Source: Bacteroidota bacterium
GTDB lineage: Bacteria > Bacteroidota > Bacteroidia > AKYH767-A > OLB10
NCBI GenBank assembly: GCA_016717325.1
Contig: JADKFV010000005.1
Span: 1 to 64,000 of the forward strand
Length of the DNA stretch: 64,000 bases
Direction of reading: 5' to 3'
Positions 59,139-64,000 of the stretch are shown here, in pieces. The notes under the pieces are model-generated. The model saw nothing but the letters and a program-made list of their open reading frames with translations, was not told the origin of the DNA and ran no database searches. The position numbers and the translations under genes are program-made. Position 1 is the first letter of the stretch, and every line of letters begins with the position of its first letter.

Positions 59139-59513
59139 CTATTGCCACTTCAGCGCACCTTTCTTTATTATATAATAAAACCCAACTAACAGGGTTCCAA
59201 GGAAAACAAGCATTTCGACAAAACCAAACCAACCCATATCCTTAAAATTTACTGCCCATGGATACATGAATATTACTTCTACATCGAAAAGAACAAACAA
59301 TATGGCAACAAGAAAATATTTTATATTAAAAGGAAGGCGAGCATTATCTACAGACTCAATGCCGCATTCGAATACATCGAGTTTGATTTTACTATCGCGC
59401 TTGGGGCCAAGTTTGTGTGTGAAAAAAATGGTAGTAACTACAAAACCCATGGCCACCACAAACATCATAACTATGGGAAGGTAATCGGCAGGAGTGCTGT
59501 TTAGCAATATCAT
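59139..59513 (-). CDS. nuoA: NADH-quinone oxidoreductase subunit A
   Basis: The start is the ATG at 59513 (MILLNSTPADYLP); an upstream ATG in the same frame lies in repeat DNA. The 124-residue membrane subunit has three helices and the conserved loop FECGIESVDNARLPFNIKY plus the acidic LFDVEVIFMYPWA. It is the first gene of the nuo cluster. A diverged copy of the CCGAC...GTCGG hairpin lies at about 59534-59556, in its leader. Confidence 0.94.
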   Translation of the reverse strand: MILLNSTPADYLPIVMMFVVAMGFVVTTIFFTHKLGPKRDSKIKLDVFECGIESVDNARLPFNIKYFLVAILFVLFDVEVIFMYPWAVNFKDMGWFGFVEMLVFLGTLLVGFYYIIKKGALKWQ

Positions 59514-59821
59514 ATTTTTATTTTTTTTTCGGAATGCCGACCAAAGTGTCGGTAATGAAATTTTTATCCGCGGCAAATGTTAGTTAACATTGAAATATAC
59601 CAATAGTTAGAAGTTTTTGAATAAAAGTTTTTGCGATTGGTACTACCGAACAATTCAAAGGGGTAGATTATGCAACACTTGCCATGTTCAGGCTTAAAAA
59701 AGCATTTGACTTTTAGTTTCAACAGATTGTTGATAGGATATTAATTTTCATGTAAATCTTTTTGGTTTCGAAATATTTTATATATTTTTGAGCCATTAAA
59801 AATCATAAAAATTTAAAAAAA
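59514..59821. other. Divergent promoter region of nuoA and the Omp28-like gene
   Basis: About 300 bases. It holds the hairpin in the nuoA leader (59534-59556, GCCGACCAAAGTGTCGG) and the promoter candidate for the plus-strand gene. I did not find a good TAnnTTTG match for nuoA; the closest (TAACATTTG, minus strand, near 59583) has one extra base. Confidence 0.45.
59761..59790 (+). promoter_or_regulatory. Candidate promoter of the Omp28-like gene
   Basis: TTTG at 59761-59764 and TATTTTTG at 59783-59790, spaced 18 bases, resemble the Bacteroidota pair TTTG (-33) and TAnnTTTG (-7), usual spacing 19-21. The -7 box lies 31 bases before the start codon. Confidence 0.45.
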
Positions 59822-60664
59822 ATGAAGTTCACAAAGTCTATTATTTTCGTTTTATTGGTATCGTTTATTTTTTCTTGCAAAAAGAAAGATGATGATACTA
59901 CAACAACTACCGGTGGCGGTGGTGGAACGCCTGCAGGCATTACATTAGTAAAAAAGAACAAAGCCTTGTTCATCGACTTTAGCGAAACATGGTGCCCTCC
60001 TTGCGGAAGTTATGGTGGTCCTTCTTTCGATCAGGCATTAGTAACTTTAGATACATTAGTTAGTTGTATGAAGGTGTATGGTTCATCTACTCCAGCTTCT
60101 TTTAATTCATCTGTATCTAATGCAATGGCTGGTGATTATGCGGTTTCGGGTGTGCCAACATTCTTTGTAAATGGTGTTGAAGAGTTTACAGGTGGAGGTG
60201 TTCAATCAAGTATTTCTGCAAATGTTAACTGGGTTAAATCTCGTGGTACTGTTGAGTATAATAAGCCTGTGATTGCTGCAGTTGGATTATCAAGAACTAT
60301 AACTGATACTAACGTTGTAGTTAAAACTAAAGTTCAATTTTATACTGCTCAAGCCGCTGGCAAAAAATATCAATTAGCAGTTTATTTACTTGAAGATAAA
60401 TTGATAGCCAATCAATCAACCACAACCGGACCTAATGCAACTTATGAGCATCGTAACTTGTTGCGTGCTTCTGCAACTGCTTCTTACAAAGGAGATCCAT
60501 TAAATAATTCGGTTGCAATTGTAGCTGATCAGTTATACGAAAAAACCTATACCATAACAAAACCTGCAGCGTGGGTTAAAGGAAACATACGTGTTTTGGC
60601 AGTGATTTACGATGCAACAGCTGCCGGAAAACCTACAGTTATAAACACCTGGATAGTTAACTAG
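59822..60664 (+). CDS. Omp28-related lipoprotein with thioredoxin WCPPC motif
   Basis: A 280-residue lipoprotein: signal peptide FVLLVSFIFSC with lipobox Cys19, then a charged and threonine/glycine-rich linker (residues 20-38). A thioredoxin-like domain follows with the redox motif WCPPC (Cys58 and Cys61) and the cis-proline segment SGVPTFFVNG near residue 120. The C-terminal half (about 150-280) is a beta domain typical of Omp28-related Bacteroidota proteins. It may act as an oxidoreductase at the outer membrane; this is inference from the motif. It has its own candidate promoter and terminator, so it is a single transcription unit. Confidence 0.88.
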   Translation: MKFTKSIIFVLLVSFIFSCKKKDDDTTTTTGGGGGTPAGITLVKKNKALFIDFSETWCPPCGSYGGPSFDQALVTLDTLVSCMKVYGSSTPASFNSSVSNAMAGDYAVSGVPTFFVNGVEEFTGGGVQSSISANVNWVKSRGTVEYNKPVIAAVGLSRTITDTNVVVKTKVQFYTAQAAGKKYQLAVYLLEDKLIANQSTTTGPNATYEHRNLLRASATASYKGDPLNNSVAIVADQLYEKTYTITKPAAWVKGNIRVLAVIYDATAAGKPTVINTWIVN

Positions 60665-60690
60665 TACTCTAAGGTAATATTCCAATACAG

Positions 60691-60720
60691 AAAGGCTACT
60701 CACACGAGTAGCCTTTTTTT
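60691..60720 (+). terminator. Intrinsic terminator of the Omp28-like gene
   Basis: AAAGGCTACTC and GAGTAGCCTTT form an eleven-base perfect stem around ACAC, followed by a run of T, 30 bases after the stop codon. This is the clearest rho-independent terminator in the window. Confidence 0.85.
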
Positions 60721-60787
60721 TGCACAAAAAACTATTGCTTTTGTTTATTGTTGTAATTGCAATTTGAAAAATAATATAAAACAAAAT

Positions 60788-62259
60788 ATGCCAAGTGCTA
60801 TAATAATTGGTTCGGGTCTGGGTGGTTTGGCCACAGCATTAAGATTGAGCCAAAATGGATACAAAGTTACCATCATTGAGAAACACAATACTGCCGGTGG
60901 ACGGTTAAATACATTTAGCAAAGATGGTTTTACCTTCGATACCGGGCCATCGTTTTTCAGCATGAGTTATGCTTTTACCGAGTTGTTCGATTATTGCAAA
61001 ATAAAAAATCCTTTAACGCTTCAACCTTTAAATCCGCTTTACAGTGTTTATTTCGAAGGCAACAATGTTCCGCTAAAAATATATAAAGACCTCGATAAAC
61101 TTCAAACTGAATTCAAACACATAGAGCCTGAATTAAAAAAACGGTTGGAAAAATATTTGAAAAAGGCCGGGCAACTTTTTTACGATACCGAACACATTGT
61201 TATTGATAAGAACTTCGATTCCACACTTTCTTATTTGTTAGCCCTTTCGCGTGTGCCATGGAAACATGCCCCAATGATGTTTCGCAGCATGTGGACCGAA
61301 CTTGAAAATACTTTCACCTCACAAGAAGCCAAGGTAATATTTTCGCTTGTGGCATTTTTTCTGGGAAGCACTCCTTTCGAAACGCCTGCTGTGTATAGCT
61401 TACTCAACTTTACCGAACTGGTACACGATGGTTACTGGAATGTGAAAGGCGGCATGTATAAAATAGTTGACGAATTAATGGTTTTATTAAAGGCTCGTAA
61501 CGTTGAATTTATTTTCAATACCGAAATTGTAAAAATAGAATCGCAAGGTGAACGCGTTACCAAATTGATTGACAAGGCCGGCACTTCGTATACAGCCGAT
61601 GTTATTATTTGCAATAGCGATGCAGCATCGTTTCGTGGGCAGGTGTTGGGGCGTAAAATTTCACTCCTCAAAAACTCGATAAGATGGAATGGACACTTTC
61701 GCCATTTACAATTTATTTAGGTGTGAAAGGCAAGTGTAAAGATTTGAATCATCACAATTATTTTTTGGGAAATAATTTTCGCGAGTATTCCGATAATATT
61801 TTTAAAACATCGGTAGCACCAAGTAAACCATATTACTATGTAAATGTGAGTAGCAAATCGAACGAAGAATGTGCCCCTGCCGGTTGCGAAAATATTTTTA
61901 TACTTTGTCCTGTTCCCGATTTGCGTTACAAGCCCGATTGGTCCGACACAGAATCATTAGCAAATAATATAATTGATGATTTATCGCAACGCATCAATTT
62001 CGATTTAAAAGCAAATACCCTAAGTCGCACTATATGGAACCCTATCGACTGGCAAGATAAATTTAATTTATACCGTGGCAGTGGATTGGGGTTGGCACAT
62101 GGGCTTAATCAGGTAGGAGGATTGCGACCTCGAAACTTTGATGAACAATTTTCAAATTTATTTTATGTAGGGGCAAGTACTACACCCGGTACAGGTTTGC
62201 CAATGGTAATTATCAGTAGTAAACTTGTGTGCGAAAGAGTATTGGCAATTGGAAAATAG
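60788..62259 (+). CDS. Phytoene desaturase-family FAD oxidoreductase (one-base frameshift)
   Basis: Read from the ATG at 60788 (MPSAIIIGSGLGGLATA; an ATG eight codons earlier is also possible). The FAD-binding loop GSGLGG is followed by EKHNTAGGRLNTF and FDTGPSFF, as in CrtI-type desaturases/isomerases of carotenoids. A single A is missing from the run at about 61670-61675; restoring it gives SLLKKLDKMEWTLSPF and a 490-residue protein, the normal CrtI length. The C-terminal GLAHGLNQVGGLRPRNFD and GASTTPGTGLPMV are typical. No crtB or other carotenoid gene is visible nearby, so the exact reaction (phytoene, methoxyneurosporene or other substrate) is open. Confidence 0.85.
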
Positions 62260-62316
62260 TGCTCCGGTTTTAATTTTTTACTTCAGGTAATTTATTCCGA
62301 AGCAACTATCCCAAAT

Positions 62317-64000
62317 TTAAAAATCTATTTTATAGCTCAATATTGGAATGAGAGGTGCCTGATATGAAGTTTTTGTTTGTCCGGTAAGTGGGTCAAAAAA
62401 TTCGCCAAAAACATTTTTTGCATTGGTGGCATTTTGCACATCGAGCGACCAAGTTGTGGTGGTTTTTGTTTTGTTGTTTTTGTAACTCAATTTCACGTCA
62501 ATGCGAAAATAATCTTTCTCCTTGCGGGCAAAAGGTTGCGATTCGTTGAAAATAGTTTCTCCTGCAGCAATCGAAGCTTCTTTATCAATTGGCGTATTGC
62601 GTAATCCACCACGATACAATGCTTTGGCATTTACACCAATTGTCTTTTTGTTATCCGATTTTCGAATGCTGAATTCTTTGCCACTGGTAAATGACATGGC
62701 ATAACCGCTATTGTATTTAGTATTGTACCATTTGCCCGATGATGCACGATATTCTGAATTAAACACCGAGCCCGATAACAGAAAGTACAAATTGTTTTTC
62801 ATATATTGTTCCAATGTAAATTCGGTGCCGTAGTTTTTACCAAGTCCTTTATTTGCAAGTTTATAACTAGGGTATTCATTATCTACATTTAATACACTAA
62901 AATTACTTGTAACCTCTGTAGCCACAGGAACATTGAAAATAGATTGATAATACACTTCCACTTTACCATGTAAGTATTGCGTAAGAGCAATGCCATACGA
63001 TACCACGCCATGATGTGCACGTGTGAAATCCAAATTTTTGTTTGGCAGTATACTGTTACCGTTAATACTTGTTTCGGCAAAATAAATTCCCAGAGGTTGC
63101 ATTTGACTGTGCAATCCATAACCCAAAGCTAATGTTTGCTTTCCCATTGTGTATTTGATGTTGGCGCGCGGCTCTATCGATTTGCTACCATTCAAATTAG
63201 TATACATGAAATGTAAACCGGAGTTGAGTTGTAAATTTTCGGTAATGTTGTATGCCCACTGCGTATATGCATTGTAGATTGCCAATTTTCCCTTGTTGTT
63301 AATTTTTGTGTTGATGGCTCCAAAAGGCACATCAACCGTTTTCTTTAATAAATCGAAGCCATAAAAATTTGCAGCAACACCACTTTTAATATTGTGTTGT
63401 GCATTAAATTTTGTACTCAATGCGGTTTGAATGGTAAATTTATTTTCGCCATAAACTTCTTGCCACTCTCGCACAGGTTGATATTCACTCGAAAGTCTGT
63501 CGGTTGAAAAATCTTTTCCACTGCCCGATAAAGTTGCGGAGGTTTTAAGATACATTTTTTCGTTTATCGAAAAAGTGTGATTCATGCCGGCAGCACCTGT
63601 GTTGGAATTAAACTTCCAATTATATTTTTCGTATTCGGCCTTCCATTTCGAAGAATCTTTTTTTGCCTCGAAAATTTGACCACTCAATCCACCAAAACCA
63701 AAGAGCGAAAAATTTCCTGCATGTTTTGTCGGCAAAAATATATTGTACGATAAGTCCTGAAAATTTGTAACCGCATCGCCCACAGGCACACCCAATTTTG
63801 CAAGTACCGATAGCGTAGAGTAACGATAGTTTACTAGATACGAACCGCCATAACCTTTTTTAAAATATCCTTCGGTTGCTAAATCGGTACCAAGGAAACC
63901 CGCTTGAATAGTGTGTTCGCGCTTTTCGCTATTGCCTTTGCGCAATCGCATATCAAACACTCCACTCAATGCATTACCATACTCTGCCGGAAACGAACCG
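62317..64000 (-). CDS. TonB-dependent receptor, partial (N terminus outside the window)
   Basis: The frame stays open to the right edge: before the internal Met at 63969 it reads GSFPAEYGNALSGVFD, the conserved end of a plug domain. So only the barrel and this junction are in view (about 560 residues). Barrel strands alternate aromatic and polar residues (KGYGGSYLVNYRYSTL, LALGYGLHSQMQPLG), and the protein ends in a C-terminal phenylalanine (ILSYKIDF), the usual signal for outer-membrane assembly. There is no SusC-type hallmark in view and no SusD downstream. The ligand is unknown. It converges with the desaturase-family gene. Confidence 0.88.
   Translation of the reverse strand, partial: GSFPAEYGNALSGVFDMRLRKGNSEKREHTIQAGFLGTDLATEGYFKKGYGGSYLVNYRYSTLSVLAKLGVPVGDAVTNFQDLSYNIFLPTKHAGNFSLFGFGGLSGQIFEAKKDSSKWKAEYEKYNWKFNSNTGAAGMNHTFSINEKMYLKTSATLSGSGKDFSTDRLSSEYQPVREWQEVYGENKFTIQTALSTKFNAQHNIKSGVAANFYGFDLLKKTVDVPFGAINTKINNKGKLAIYNAYTQWAYNITENLQLNSGLHFMYTNLNGSKSIEPRANIKYTMGKQTLALGYGLHSQMQPLGIYFAETSINGNSILPNKNLDFTRAHHGVVSYGIALTQYLHGKVEVYYQSIFNVPVATEVTSNFSVLNVDNEYPSYKLANKGLGKNYGTEFTLEQYMKNNLYFLLSGSVFNSEYRASSGKWYNTKYNSGYAMSFTSGKEFSIRKSDNKKTIGVNAKALYRGGLRNTPIDKEASIAAGETIFNESQPFARKEKDYFRIDVKLSYKNNKTKTTTTWSLDVQNATNAKNVFGEFFDPLTGQTKTSYQAPLIPILSYKIDF

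Noticed and set aside
1..64000. tRNA or rRNA genes
   Set aside because: Reading the spacers I found no T-loop or acceptor-stem pattern that holds together; a covariance-model search would settle it.

Overview
The window looks like a chromosomal piece of an uncultured Bacteroidota bacterium, probably from a metagenome or a long-read draft. Support for this: AT-rich DNA, TAnnTTTG-type promoter boxes, no Shine-Dalgarno habit, a secreted Kelch/PKD protein with a type IX secretion tail, a propeller/Y_Y_Y sensor kinase beside a LytTR regulator, a TonB-dependent receptor, an Omp28-like lipoprotein, and a short NuoG in a 14-gene nuo cluster. I could not assign a genus.

Layout. 1-3.2 kb: two direct copies of an IS4-type insertion sequence, both full of frameshifts. 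3.5-4.5 kb: a small membrane-protein trio (YtxH-like, holin-III-like, hypothetical). 4.7-13.7 kb: PIN-PhoH ATPase, lytic transglycosylase, urocanate hydratase and a large T9SS-secreted Kelch/PKD protein. 13.8-21.6 kb: penicillin-binding protein 1C followed on the map by a thioester alpha-2-macroglobulin lipoprotein, on the minus strand. 22.3-32.2 kb: glycosyltransferase, LytTR response regulator, frameshifted sensor kinase, EamA transporter, Maf, UbiA-type prenyltransferase, KdsC-like phosphatase and a DUF2520 protein. 32.2-38.9 kb: cytochrome c maturation genes ccmF, ccmE, ccmD, ccmC and ccmB, interrupted by a DUF4143 ATPase preceded by two perfect palindromes. 38.9-42 kb: a LexA-like XRE/S24 repressor and DNA polymerase IV, separated by a REP-associated tyrosine transposase with its REP repeats. 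43-59.5 kb: the complete minus-strand nuoA-N cluster for respiratory complex I. 59.8-64 kb: Omp28-like thioredoxin lipoprotein, a phytoene-desaturase-family oxidoreductase and the C-terminal part of a TonB-dependent receptor running off the right edge.

The most striking architecture is in the nuo cluster. Three consecutive junctions carry unrelated accessory modules: DUF433/DUF5615 (toxin-antitoxin-like) between nuoF and nuoG, a GxxExxY protein with a seven-unit palindromic tandem array between nuoE and nuoF, and an MNT/HEPN pair between nuoD and nuoE. Other nuo spacers hold hairpin and dispersed repeats. The ccm locus and the repressor/polymerase IV locus are interrupted in a similar way, so this genome seems to tolerate selfish modules inside housekeeping clusters.

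A caution applies throughout. At least eight otherwise sound genes are split, mostly by one-base losses or gains in short homopolymer runs. Removing each shift restores a normal family-length protein. I read these mainly as sequencing or consensus errors, and I have annotated the repaired gene spans.
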